Shown piece by piece: positions 1-8,228 of a stretch of 49,203 bases of DNA. Source of the DNA: Firmicutes bacterium CAG:194. GTDB lineage: Bacteria; Bacillota; Clostridia; Lachnospirales; Lachnospiraceae. Within the stretch, counting starts at the first letter, position 1, and each line of letters begins with the position of its first letter. Location: NCBI GenBank assembly GCA_000432915.1, contig HF995249.1:34120-83322 (forward strand), in the 5' to 3' direction. Under the pieces are notes generated by a model. It was not told where the DNA came from and did not search any database. It was given only the letters and a program-made list of their open reading frames with translations. Position numbers and translations under genes: made by a program.

Positions 1-1
1 G

Positions 2-739
2 ACAGGAATGCCGCGTATGGACGAGTATCTGGATCCGGAAAGACGTGCAAGGGTAGAGCAGAAGCTGTATGAGAAATATCCGCTTTGTAAGGGGAAAAAG
101 GTTATTTTATTCGCACCTACTTATCGTGGCAGGAATAAGCTGCTGGCATATTATCCGTATGAGCTGATTGACTTTGACAAATTGTATGATCTTTGCGGAG
201 AGGAATATGTGGTGTTATTTAAGATGCATCCGTGGGTGGCATCAGCAGTGCCAATCAAGGAGCCGCATAAGGATCGGTTTGTGGATGTGAACAAGTTCCC
301 GGATATCAATGATCTGTTTTATATTACAGACCTTCTTATTACTGATTATTCTTCTAATATTTTTGAGTATTCTCTGATGAAAAAGCCAATGCTGTTTTTT
401 GCATTTGATAAGCTGCAGTATGCTTATTCCAGAGGATTTCACAGAGCGTATGAGGAATCTGCGCCGGGTAAGGTGGTCTATACATTTGATGAATTGCTGA
501 CAGCAATCCGGGAGCAGGATTTTGAATTTGAGAAGGTAGAAGCATATGTGGATTTCTCATTTGATCATATTGACTGCAATGCATCTGACCGTGTGATTGA
601 CTGGTTTGTACTGGGTCAGATCCCGGTAGAAATGCAGGCGGATATAGATACTGTAAGGAATCATTATCGAGAAATGCAGAAAATTGTATTTGAAAACCCG
701 GAGCTGGGAGAAGAACAGAGGGACAGGAGTACTGTGTAA
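2..739 (+). CDS. CDP-glycerol glycerophosphotransferase family protein (TagB/TagF-like), 5' truncated
   Basis: This is the C-terminal part of a teichoic-acid polymerase/primase-type enzyme, which moves polyol phosphate from a CDP-polyol onto a membrane-linked acceptor at the cytoplasmic face. The frame is open to the window edge, and the first visible residues (TGMPRMD) match the internal GxPRxD motif of the family, so the ATG at 8 is an internal methionine and the true start lies upstream. Downstream are the family's KMHP motif (residues about 71-74 from the ATG at 8) and the TDLLITDYSSNIFEYSLMKKP segment typical of the nucleotide-binding half. The stop is 13 bp before the next start. LicD, TarI-like and ABC exporter genes follow, which supports a role in teichoic-acid-like polymer synthesis. 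Whether it moves glycerol-, ribitol- or another polyol-phosphate cannot be told from this fragment. Confidence 0.88.
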   Translation, partial: TGMPRMDEYLDPERRARVEQKLYEKYPLCKGKKVILFAPTYRGRNKLLAYYPYELIDFDKLYDLCGEEYVVLFKMHPWVASAVPIKEPHKDRFVDVNKFPDINDLFYITDLLITDYSSNIFEYSLMKKPMLFFAFDKLQYAYSRGFHRAYEESAPGKVVYTFDELLTAIREQDFEFEKVEAYVDFSFDHIDCNASDRVIDWFVLGQIPVEMQADIDTVRNHYREMQKIVFENPELGEEQRDRSTV

Positions 740-752
740 AAGGAGGCGTTTC

Positions 753-2588
753 ATGAAAAAGAAGATTCAAATTTTAATGGTGTGTTTACTTGTTGCATTA
801 CAGTGCTTTTCGGGATCGGTGCAGTTTGCAAAAGTGGAAGTAATGGCTGCACAGACTGCATCAAAAGCAACGACGATCAAGATCAAAGCAGGTAAGAAGA
901 CAGATATTACAAAGAAAGTAAATGATGCCATGACAAAGGCACGCAGGAAGGCAACAGCATCAAAACCATATAAGATTGTTATTCCAAAGGGAACTTATTA
1001 TATCAGCGGACCGATCTGTTTATGCAGTAATGTGACATTGGAAGCAACCGGTGCAACGATAAAGTTCAGGGGAAAGGCAAAAAGCCTGAACATGCTGCTG
1101 ACAGATACTGTGGATAAAAAGAGTACGGCAAAGACAAAAGGCTATAAGGGATGCAAAAACATCACGATTTCGGGTGGTACTTATGTAGGTGCTAAGAACA
1201 ACAAGGGTAATCTGGTTAAGATGGCACACGGTAAAAATATTACGATAAAGAACGCAACCTTTTCAGGCGGAGGCGGTCTTCATCAGGTAGAGGTCTGTGC
1301 GATTAACGGCTTTACAGTAACCGGCTGTACCTTTAAAAGCTTTAAAGCTCGACAGGGAAAGGGAGAAGAAGCAAAACAGGAAGCATTGCAGCTTGATATT
1401 CCGGTGGCGGAAAGTGTATTTGCCGAAACCTATCAGGACGGAACTGTGATGAAGAATGTACTGATATCTGGTAATACATTTCAGGATGTACCGAGAGGTC
1501 TTGGTACACATACGATGCTGGTAGGTAGATTTCATGAGAATGTCATGATCACCAATAATAAGTTTCAAAATGTCCATGAAGAAGCAATCGTGACGACCAG
1601 TTATTATAATTGTGAGATTGCGGATAATAACTTTACAAACTGTGGTGCGGGAATTTTAGTACAGTCTTTTAAATCCAAGACATCGTCTATTTATGCAAAG
1701 GCAAAAAGTCAGGCTGGAAAGAGTCAGAATTATAAAGAGATCCGGACAAGGATTCATGATAATGTGATCCAGACAAAAAATGATCCAATGTGTGATCGTG
1801 TGCAGGGAATTGCGGTAATCGGACATCTGCTGGAGAAAACACAGACCGGGGCATCGAATCAGAAAATTGCAAAAGGTGATTACAGAGCTTCAAATGTATC
1901 AATCTACAATAACAACATCACAACAGAAGGACATGGGATTCACCTGGCAGGCGTGAAAAATGTAATGGTAGAAAATAATATGATCATCGGTAAGGGAAAA
2001 ACTGGTGTTATGGATAATAAGAATGATGGAATCGCCATAAGAGACTGCAGTCAGCAGGTAGTGGTAAAAAACAATACCATTTCTAAGAGTTCACGTTGCG
2101 GCATTATGGTTTTTGAGAATTCCAATGTAAAAGAACTCAGTGCTAACCAGATTTCAAAGGTAGGAGAATGTGGCATTCGTGTTTATGGAGAGAGTTCTGT
2201 CACAAATGCTATACAAAATAACCATATACAAGGAGCAGGCAGTATTGGAATCAGTATTGCCTGCCGGAGTCAGGCCGGTGTGGTAGTGGGAAATATCGTT
2301 TCCCAGACGGAAAATGACGGAATCAGTCTGTATGACGGCTCTGTCATATCAGGTAATGTAGAGAAGAATACGATCACAGCTGCCGGTGGAAACGGTATTA
2401 TGCTTAACAGCAAATGTACGGTTGGCAGTATACAGGCCAATACGCTTTCCAATGTAACAGGCGCAGGCATAAAACTGTATGCGCAGAGTGAAGTAAAGGA
2501 CAGCATCGGAAAGAATCAGATCACAGGTTGTCAGGGCAGGGAAATCCTGGTAGGTAAGGATTGCAAGGTAAAAGATCTGGCGCAGTAG
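753..2588 (+). CDS. Secreted right-handed beta-helix (pectate-lyase-fold) protein
   Basis: This 611-residue exported protein starts at 753, where AGGAGG lies 5-10 bases upstream; an in-frame ATG at 684 lies inside the preceding gene and lacks such a site. A signal peptide (MKKK, then a hydrophobic stretch to about residue 29, ending ...VMAAQ) precedes a long array of short beta-helix coils. These coils are rich in N-N, G-I and V-x-N-N patterns (for example VENNMIIG, VVKNNTIS, ISGNTFQDV), as in parallel beta-helix polysaccharide lyases and epimerases. An early segment (IPKGTYYISGPICL) matches the N-terminal cap typical of the pectin-lyase superfamily. No catalytic residues can be assigned. It sits between two cytosolic polymer enzymes in one operon, so it may bind, cleave or epimerise the exported polymer outside the cell. 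That role is inference. Confidence 0.85.
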   Translation: MKKKIQILMVCLLVALQCFSGSVQFAKVEVMAAQTASKATTIKIKAGKKTDITKKVNDAMTKARRKATASKPYKIVIPKGTYYISGPICLCSNVTLEATGATIKFRGKAKSLNMLLTDTVDKKSTAKTKGYKGCKNITISGGTYVGAKNNKGNLVKMAHGKNITIKNATFSGGGGLHQVEVCAINGFTVTGCTFKSFKARQGKGEEAKQEALQLDIPVAESVFAETYQDGTVMKNVLISGNTFQDVPRGLGTHTMLVGRFHENVMITNNKFQNVHEEAIVTTSYYNCEIADNNFTNCGAGILVQSFKSKTSSIYAKAKSQAGKSQNYKEIRTRIHDNVIQTKNDPMCDRVQGIAVIGHLLEKTQTGASNQKIAKGDYRASNVSIYNNNITTEGHGIHLAGVKNVMVENNMIIGKGKTGVMDNKNDGIAIRDCSQQVVVKNNTISKSSRCGIMVFENSNVKELSANQISKVGECGIRVYGESSVTNAIQNNHIQGAGSIGISIACRSQAGVVVGNIVSQTENDGISLYDGSVISGNVEKNTITAAGGNGIMLNSKCTVGSIQANTLSNVTGAGIKLYAQSEVKDSIGKNQITGCQGREILVGKDCKVKDLAQ

Positions 2589-2609
2589 CTTTGAAAGAAA
2601 GGAAACCAT

Positions 2610-3968
2610 ATGCATTGTTTCGACAAATTATATAAAAAGACAAAGCCATACTTAAAAAAAATCAAACGGAAGATCACACCAAAGTCACAGGTCAAAGTGC
2701 TGCTTCTTACAAACAGAGATTCTGATAATGTGGGAGATCAGGTGATTGAAGCAACTGATATCAGTCTGATTTCTACTGTTATGAAAAACCTTGGACTGCA
2801 CAGATGGGAGTATGAGATCATCAGTAAGGCAGTTTCATTTGTGTCACAGGGATACTTGAAGAATCGGAACCCTAAGCTGCTTGAGCCGGCAGAAAAAGCA
2901 ATCAGGAACTGCGATATCGTAGTGTTTGGCGGAGCACCTATGTTCAACTATATGTATCAGAACTTTTATGAACGTACGGCAGTTACAATCGAGATCGCAC
3001 AAAAGTATCAGAAACCGGTCTTTTTCTCAGCAATCGGACTGGAACATTATGATGAACAGAATAAGAAGTGTCAGCGTCTGAAGAAGGCACTGAATCTGGA
3101 TTGCGTCAAGATGATTACAACAAGGGATGATTTTGAAATGCTCCAGAAATATAAAGAAAAAGAATCTCTTTATATTGATAAAGTGGCTGATCCGGCAGTG
3201 CATACCTGTACTGTATTTCGCAAATTCTGGATCCAAAAGAAACCGGGCAGGAAGAAAAAAATTGGTATTTTTATCTTGCGGGAAGGTGGATTTACAGATA
3301 ATAAAATACCTTTTTCGAAGGAGGAAGCAATAGCTTTCTGGACAAAGGTTGTTGAGATCGTGAAACAGAGAGGCTATGATTATGAGATACTGACAAGTGG
3401 TCATTTCAGTGATGAAGCTTTTGTAGACCGTCTTGTCAGAGAGTACGGATTTCCCTTGTCAAAGTGTGTATTTAATATGAACACACCTGAATATTTGATT
3501 TCTAAGATTGCAGACTGTGATGGCGTGATCTCATGTAGATTACATCCGAGTATTATTAGCTTTTCGTTGGATGTGCCTTCTGTTGGCATCATGTGGAATG
3601 CAAAGGTAAAGGGTTTCTATGATAGTATTGGTTATGGGAATCGTGTTTTTGATGTGATACAGGAGAAGCCGGAGGAACTGGTGGATAGACTGGAACTGGC
3701 TATGAAAGAAGGCATCCAAAAGGATGAGACTTATCTGATGTCCATTTATCAGTCTTTATTTACGGTAATGAAAGAACAGATCAAGAAAAACAGCAACGCA
3801 TCACCGTATCCTTATAGAAAACTGGTTTCTAAAATGGTATGTTTTAAAGGTACCAGCAGGGGGGAGAAGGAAGAGAAAATTAAACGTAAGTTCAGAAGAG
3901 TTTACGCAAAGTATAATAAGGTGGCAGATTCAAATAGAAAGTGCGAAAACAATGGAGGAGATAAATAA
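2610..3968 (+). CDS. Polysaccharide pyruvyl transferase family protein
   Basis: This 452-residue cytosolic enzyme belongs to the family that adds a pyruvate ketal from phosphoenolpyruvate to a sugar of a surface polymer. The family features are an N-terminal LLLTNRDSDNVGDQ segment (the usual 'GNxGDxxI' type motif, about residues 31-45), VVFGGAPMFNYMY (about 108-120), FSAIGLE, and a C-terminal DGVISCRLHPSIISFSLDVPSVGI block containing the conserved S-R-LH signature. GAAAGGAAACC lies just before the ATG. A basic tail of about 60 residues (KGTSRGEKEEKIKRKFRRV) extends past the catalytic core and may hold the enzyme near membrane or acceptor; that is a guess. The next gene starts 1 bp after its stop, so the two are probably translationally coupled. 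Acceptor sugar unknown. Confidence 0.85.
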   Translation: MHCFDKLYKKTKPYLKKIKRKITPKSQVKVLLLTNRDSDNVGDQVIEATDISLISTVMKNLGLHRWEYEIISKAVSFVSQGYLKNRNPKLLEPAEKAIRNCDIVVFGGAPMFNYMYQNFYERTAVTIEIAQKYQKPVFFSAIGLEHYDEQNKKCQRLKKALNLDCVKMITTRDDFEMLQKYKEKESLYIDKVADPAVHTCTVFRKFWIQKKPGRKKKIGIFILREGGFTDNKIPFSKEEAIAFWTKVVEIVKQRGYDYEILTSGHFSDEAFVDRLVREYGFPLSKCVFNMNTPEYLISKIADCDGVISCRLHPSIISFSLDVPSVGIMWNAKVKGFYDSIGYGNRVFDVIQEKPEELVDRLELAMKEGIQKDETYLMSIYQSLFTVMKEQIKKNSNASPYPYRKLVSKMVCFKGTSRGEKEEKIKRKFRRVYAKYNKVADSNRKCENNGGDK

Positions 3969-3969
3969 C

Positions 3970-4689
3970 ATGAATATAGCATTGGTATTTGCCGGTGGAT
4001 CTGGACAACGCATGAAAAACAGCGCAAAGCCGAAGCAGTTTCTGGAGTTGTACGGGAAACCGATTATTATTTATACACTGGAGGTATTTGAGCGGCATCC
4101 GGAGATTGATGCTGTTGTGATCCCGTGTATTGCAGGCTGGGAAAATTACCTGCAGAGACTTTTGGACAAGTTTGGCATCAAAAAAGTAAAAAAGATCTTA
4201 ACGGGTGGAAAGGATACACAGGAGTCTAAAATGATCGCACTCCGGTATTTGCAGACAATCTGTAAGGAGGATGATATTGTGCTTCTGCATGATGCAGTAC
4301 GTCCGCTTGTGACAGAAAAACTGATCACGGACAATATAGCGGCGGTTAGAGAATACGGAAACGGTATTACCTGCGTTCCGTTTACAGAGACTGCGATTGT
4401 AAGTGATGATGGAAAACAGATCGATCGGACGATCATCCGAAATACCATGTATGTAGCAAAGGCACCACAGAGCTTTTATTTCAAAGATGTGTTATATGCG
4501 CATGAAAAAGGAGAAAACATGCCTTATACGATTACAATCGATACATGTTCCCTGATGACAGAGCTTGGGGTTAAACTTCATATGGTGCCATGTGAAACAA
4601 CCAATATCAAGATTACAACGCCGGAGGATTTCTTCCTGTTTAAGGCACTTGTGGATCTGCGGGAAAATCAGGAAATTTTCGGATTATAA
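3970..4689 (+). CDS. IspD/TarI-family cytidylyltransferase, probable polyol-phosphate cytidylyltransferase
   Basis: This 239-residue enzyme would make a CDP-activated polyol (for example CDP-ribitol) from CTP and a polyol phosphate. I chose the ATG at 3970 because GGAGG (3955-3959) precedes it. An upstream in-frame ATG at 3952 would place that site inside the gene and has none of its own. Motifs are the CTP-binding loop FAGGSGQRM, AKPKQFLELYGKP, HDAVRPLV, KAPQSF and a C-terminal ITTPEDFFL. The family includes both IspD (isoprenoid pathway) and TarI (teichoic acid). The setting among glycerophosphotransferase, SDR, LicD and exporter genes favours TarI. There is no TarJ-type zinc reductase here; the following SDR is the only candidate for making the polyol phosphate. 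Confidence 0.8.
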   Translation: MNIALVFAGGSGQRMKNSAKPKQFLELYGKPIIIYTLEVFERHPEIDAVVIPCIAGWENYLQRLLDKFGIKKVKKILTGGKDTQESKMIALRYLQTICKEDDIVLLHDAVRPLVTEKLITDNIAAVREYGNGITCVPFTETAIVSDDGKQIDRTIIRNTMYVAKAPQSFYFKDVLYAHEKGENMPYTITIDTCSLMTELGVKLHMVPCETTNIKITTPEDFFLFKALVDLRENQEIFGL

Positions 4690-4703
4690 AACAGGAGGCT
4701 TTT

Positions 4704-5744
4704 ATGCAGTTACATCATGTAGTACAGGAAGATATTGACAGGATATTAAAAGAACCGATTGCATGGGAAACTCTGAAGGGGAAAAAAGTGCTTATATCAG
4801 GCGTAAACGGTCTGATTGCAACCTATCTGGTGCGTACCATGCTGGTGCTTAATGACACAAAGAACTATGGCATACAGATTTATGGCATTGCAAGAAATGA
4901 GCTGAAAACAAGGGATAAATGGAAGGAAGTACTGGAGCGGGACGATTTCCATCTAGTGATTCAGGATGTGACAAAGCCGGTAGAACTTTCAGATGAAATA
5001 GATATAATTATTCATGCGGCGAGCCAGACGGGTCCCAATCAGTTTGTGGCAGATCCGGTCGGAACGGCAATGGGAAATGTGCTGGGAGCCTATCAGCTTT
5101 TGGAATATGGCAGAACACGTGGAACAAAGAAATTCTTGCTGCTCAGTACAAGAGAAATATATGGCAAGGGAAGCCTAGATTTTGTGACAGAAGCGGATTA
5201 TGGCAGTGTGGATCCGACAAGTGTCCGTTCCTGTTATCCGGAAGGAAAGCGGATGGCGGAAAATCTTTGTGCCTGCTATAAGAGCCAGTATGGAATTGAT
5301 TGTAAAATAGCCCGTATTGCACATACTTACGGACCGGGGATGCTTTTAAGTGATGGCCGTGTAGTAGGTGATTTCCTTGGCAATGTAAAAAACAGAGAAG
5401 ATATCGTGATGAACAGTGACGGAAGCGGAACACTGGCGCTGACTTATATCGGAGATGTTGTGGCAGGACTGTTTTACACACTTCTGCAATTTCAGGATAT
5501 GGTGTATAATGTATCCAATTCCGAAGAGAGGGTTACAGTAAAACAGCTTGCGGAGATTCTTTGTGATATTTTTTCTGATCGCAGGATCAGTCTGGTGATG
5601 CATATTCCGGAAGGGGAAAAATCTGCCGGCTATCTGAGTTATAAGCTGGGGTTTCTGAAGTCAGATAAGGCTATGGCAGAAGGCTGGAAGCCTAAGGTGT
5701 CGTTGCGGGATGGCATGAAGCGGACGATGGAATCTTACGAATAG
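4704..5744 (+). CDS. Extended SDR: NAD(P)-dependent sugar epimerase/dehydratase
   Basis: This 346-residue Rossmann enzyme of the extended short-chain dehydrogenase class starts behind AGGAGG, 14 bp after the cytidylyltransferase gene. The nucleotide-binding glycine motif is GVNGLIATYL (about residues 33-42). The catalytic set is S (LLSTREIYG), then Y-x-x-x-K in SCYPEGKRMAE. RIAHTYGPGML is the usual substrate-side motif. An N-terminal extension of about 25 residues precedes the fold, as in some UDP-sugar decarboxylase-like members. The family includes dTDP-glucose dehydratases, UDP-xylose synthases and epimerases; the product here is not determined. Its tight pairing with a TarI-like gene suggests it works on the precursor of the CDP-linked unit (inference). 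Confidence 0.82.
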   Translation: MQLHHVVQEDIDRILKEPIAWETLKGKKVLISGVNGLIATYLVRTMLVLNDTKNYGIQIYGIARNELKTRDKWKEVLERDDFHLVIQDVTKPVELSDEIDIIIHAASQTGPNQFVADPVGTAMGNVLGAYQLLEYGRTRGTKKFLLLSTREIYGKGSLDFVTEADYGSVDPTSVRSCYPEGKRMAENLCACYKSQYGIDCKIARIAHTYGPGMLLSDGRVVGDFLGNVKNREDIVMNSDGSGTLALTYIGDVVAGLFYTLLQFQDMVYNVSNSEERVTVKQLAEILCDIFSDRRISLVMHIPEGEKSAGYLSYKLGFLKSDKAMAEGWKPKVSLRDGMKRTMESYE

Positions 5745-5768
5745 AAGGAAATGGGAAAGACATAAATT

Positions 5769-6551
5769 ATGAAAAAATTTATAAATAATATCAAAAAGTA
5801 CAAGGGTTATATGCTGTATGCAACAAAAGCTACTCTAAAGAGTGAAGTTGCCGGTTCCAGACTGAACTGGCTTTGGTGGATTCTGGATCCATTTTTGTTT
5901 ATGCTGGTATATACCTTTGTGGCAGAGATTGTATTTGGAAAATCAGAGAAATATTTTCCGCTTTTTGTTTTTATCGGACTGAATCTGTGGAACTTTTTCA
6001 GTAAAACTGTTTTAACAAGTGTAAGGACGGTAAATAAAAATAAGGGGATGATATCAAAGGTATATATCCCGAAGTACATTTTGATACTGATTACAATGAT
6101 GGTAAATTTCTTTAAGATGTGTGTGGCATTTACGCTTGTAATCATTATGGTACCACTTTACAGAGTACCGATCACATGGCGTATTTTGGAAATCATTCCG
6201 CTTTTTTTGGCACTTGGAGTGTTTACCTTCGGCTGTAGTTGTATAGTATTGCATTTTGGTGTTTATTTAATGGATCTTGCGAATATTGTTAATGTAGCAC
6301 TTAGACTGATGTTTTATATGTCCGGTATTTTTTATAATGTGCAAAAGCGGGTACCAAAGCCTTACAACCTTTTGATGCTTGATATCAATCCTGTTGCGAA
6401 TATCATTCAGGGAGCCAGAAATTGTATTCTATACCATTCCCATCCAATGTATGGGGTGGCTGGTATCTGGTTTGTTATCAGTATCCTGTTATCAGTACTG
6501 GGTGTACAACTGATCGTAAAACACGAAAATTCATATGTAAAGGTGAGCTAA
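5769..6551 (+). CDS. ABC-2-type polysaccharide/teichoic acid exporter permease (TagG/Wzm-like)
   Basis: This 260-residue membrane subunit would form the channel that moves an undecaprenyl-linked polymer outward. It has a short amphipathic N-terminus (KATLKSEVAGSRLNWLWWILDP, the conserved pre-TM 'L...Y..S.LG..W....P' region of this family) and about six hydrophobic segments: FMLVYTFVAEIVFG, VFIGLNLWNFFS, ILITMMVNFFKMCVAFTLVIIMVPLY, IIPLFLALGVFTFGCSCIVLHFGVYL, VALRLMFYMSGIFYN and a C-terminal IWFVISILLSVLGVQL. Its stop overlaps the ATG of the ATPase gene (TAATG), the usual sign of a co-translated transporter pair. The ribosome binding site is weak (AAGGAAATGGGAAAG). It is clearly different from the second permease at 32335. 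Confidence 0.88.
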   Translation: MKKFINNIKKYKGYMLYATKATLKSEVAGSRLNWLWWILDPFLFMLVYTFVAEIVFGKSEKYFPLFVFIGLNLWNFFSKTVLTSVRTVNKNKGMISKVYIPKYILILITMMVNFFKMCVAFTLVIIMVPLYRVPITWRILEIIPLFLALGVFTFGCSCIVLHFGVYLMDLANIVNVALRLMFYMSGIFYNVQKRVPKPYNLLMLDINPVANIIQGARNCILYHSHPMYGVAGIWFVISILLSVLGVQLIVKHENSYVKVS

Positions 6552-7363
6552 TGGAAAACGAATATACAATACAAGTCAAAGATGTGCATATTAGATATAA
6601 AACGGTACAGGCAGAAAGCATCAAAAAAAGTCTGTTTTCCCTTCGAAAATCCCATATGGAGGAATTCGAGGCGGTAAAAGGTGTCAGTTTTAATCTGAAG
6701 AAGGGTGAGATCGTCGGGCTGATCGGCAGAAACGGTAGTGGAAAATCTACAATGCTGCGCTCCATAGCAGGTATTTTCTCACCGGATGAGGGGACGATCG
6801 ATATTGGAGATCATTCTATCTCTCTGCTTTCCATCGGTGTGGGATTTCAAAAAGAACTGACCGGTAAAGAAAACATTTATCTGTCAGGCTTGTTGTTGGG
6901 ATTTTCAGAAGCACAGATTAAAGAAAAATATGACGATATTGTAAAATTTTCGGGATTGGGGAAATTTATCAATTCGCCTGTCAGAACGTATTCCAGCGGT
7001 ATGTATTCTAAGCTTGCGTTTTCCATTACGGCGGTTTTAGAGACTGAGATCATGCTGATCGATGAGGTTTTGAGCGTGGGTGATATCGCGTTTAAAAAGA
7101 AGAGCTTTGCAAAGATGCGGGAGTTGATTTCAGATAACGAGCGTACGGTTATGATCGTATCTCACAGTGTGGAGACAGTACGAAAGCTCTGCAGCAGGGT
7201 AATCTGGTTACATGATGGACTGATTCGTATGGATGGACCGACAGAGGAAGTGCTGGAGCAATACCAGATCTTTATGGATGAACTGGAACCAAACAAAAAG
7301 AAGACAAAGAAAGAAAAGCAGGAAGAAAAAATGCTGGCAACGATGCTGGATGAAGATGCATAA
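6551..7363 (+). CDS. ABC transporter ATPase, short TagH/Wzt-like form
   Basis: This 270-residue ATPase would power the permease encoded just upstream. I set the start at the ATG at 6551, which overlaps the permease stop; a longer in-frame reading from 6422 would lie inside the permease gene. Walker A is GRNGSGKST (residues 59-67), the ABC signature is YSSGM (147-151), Walker B is IMLIDE (167-172), and IVSHSVETV supplies the H-loop. Early residues FEAVKGVSFNLKKGE are typical of polysaccharide exporters. After the ATPase core there is only a short, very basic tail (ELEPNKKKTKKEKQEEK), with no carbohydrate-binding beta-sandwich. This contrasts with the second ATPase at 33185. Short forms usually export a polymer without recognising a terminal cap (family knowledge). 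Confidence 0.9.
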   Translation: MENEYTIQVKDVHIRYKTVQAESIKKSLFSLRKSHMEEFEAVKGVSFNLKKGEIVGLIGRNGSGKSTMLRSIAGIFSPDEGTIDIGDHSISLLSIGVGFQKELTGKENIYLSGLLLGFSEAQIKEKYDDIVKFSGLGKFINSPVRTYSSGMYSKLAFSITAVLETEIMLIDEVLSVGDIAFKKKSFAKMRELISDNERTVMIVSHSVETVRKLCSRVIWLHDGLIRMDGPTEEVLEQYQIFMDELEPNKKKTKKEKQEEKMLATMLDEDA

Positions 7364-7385
7364 CAGATAGAAGGCAGGATGAATT

Positions 7386-8228
7386 ATGCAGGAAGAGCGT
7401 ACAGGAGGGATTCCACAGGAATTGAAAGAATATCAGGAGTATCTATTAAAGATGCTCCTTGTTTTTGATGCTTTCTGCAAAGAACACGGACTTCCCTACT
7501 TTCTGGCGGGAGGATCTGCGCTTGGTGCATACAGGCATCAGGGATTTATTCCATGGGATGATGATATTGATCTTGCTATGATGCGCCCTGATTTTGAAAG
7601 ACTGGAGCAACTTTTGGCTAAGCACGACAATCGGCTTGAGAAGTATCGGTATTCACCGGTTGAAAAACAGATCATACCGGATGCACCAATCGGACATCTG
7701 TTATATCTGCCGCAGGGAGATTATCCGCAAAATGCAGCGCCGAAGCTGGATATCCACCCAATCGATGGCGTTCCGGATGGAAAAGCAGGCAGAACACTGC
7801 AGCGTATTTTTGTGATCGTACATTACCTTTCGATTTACAGACTGCCAACCAAAAATAAGGGAAAAGCAGCACATGAAATATCGAGAATAATCGTGAAAAT
7901 AACCCCGGACAGGCTGTTTAACTGGTATGCCTGTGTCAGCAAGAAGATCATAACTGCAAAAAAAACGGAGAATGCAGATAAGGTCTGCAGTCTGTTTGGG
8001 CTTGCCGGCTATCAACGGGAAGTAATGGATAAGAATATTTTACTGCCTTATCAAAGGGTTCCATTTTGCGGTCATATGCTTCCTGTACCGAATCAGATAC
8101 AGCCTTATCTGCAGCAACTGTACGGCGATTATGACAGCCTGCCGTCTGTAGAGGATCGACATCCGAAACACAGTGGCTATCTGCAGTTTATACAGGCAAT
8201 GGGACAGGAAAACGGAGAAACGATATGA
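7386..8228 (+). CDS. LicD family phosphotransferase
   Basis: This 280-residue enzyme belongs to the LicD nucleotidyltransferase-fold group that transfers phosphocholine, or other phospho-substituents, from a CDP carrier to glycopolymers. The hallmark is FLAGGSALGAYRHQGFIPWDDDIDLAM: GGS at about 42-44 and the metal-binding DDDID at 58-62. The rest follows the usual LicD pattern (KLDIHPIDGVPDG, and PVPNQIQPYLQQLYGDY near the C-terminus). The ATG follows GAAGGCAGGATGAATT. Its stop overlaps the next start by 4 bp (ATGA). No choline uptake or choline kinase gene (LicA/B/C) is in this window, so the donor is open: CDP-choline, or the product of the TarI-like gene upstream. Confidence 0.9.
   Translation: MQEERTGGIPQELKEYQEYLLKMLLVFDAFCKEHGLPYFLAGGSALGAYRHQGFIPWDDDIDLAMMRPDFERLEQLLAKHDNRLEKYRYSPVEKQIIPDAPIGHLLYLPQGDYPQNAAPKLDIHPIDGVPDGKAGRTLQRIFVIVHYLSIYRLPTKNKGKAAHEISRIIVKITPDRLFNWYACVSKKIITAKKTENADKVCSLFGLAGYQREVMDKNILLPYQRVPFCGHMLPVPNQIQPYLQQLYGDYDSLPSVEDRHPKHSGYLQFIQAMGQENGETI

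Noticed and set aside
684..752. In-frame upstream start for the beta-helix protein
   Set aside because: It lies inside the preceding gene and would place the signal peptide internally; the ATG at 753 has AGGAGG at the right distance.
354..770. Long minus-strand frames opposite the first gene, and similar long minus-strand frames opposite many others (for example 16600-17634, 30648-31553, 40028-41377)
   Set aside because: They have no ribosome sites or recognisable domains and lie wholly opposite well-supported + strand genes; they are shadows of codon bias.
3859..3864. G6 run in the pyruvyl transferase gene (also at 31505-31510 in the MBL gene) as a phase-variation tract
   Set aside because: Six G residues occur several times in this window and are short for a contingency locus; nothing else supports switching there.
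6422..6550. Longer N-terminus for the first exporter ATPase
   Set aside because: The extra residues overlap the permease coding sequence in another frame and do not resemble an ATPase; the TAATG overlap at 6549-6553 is the normal coupling.
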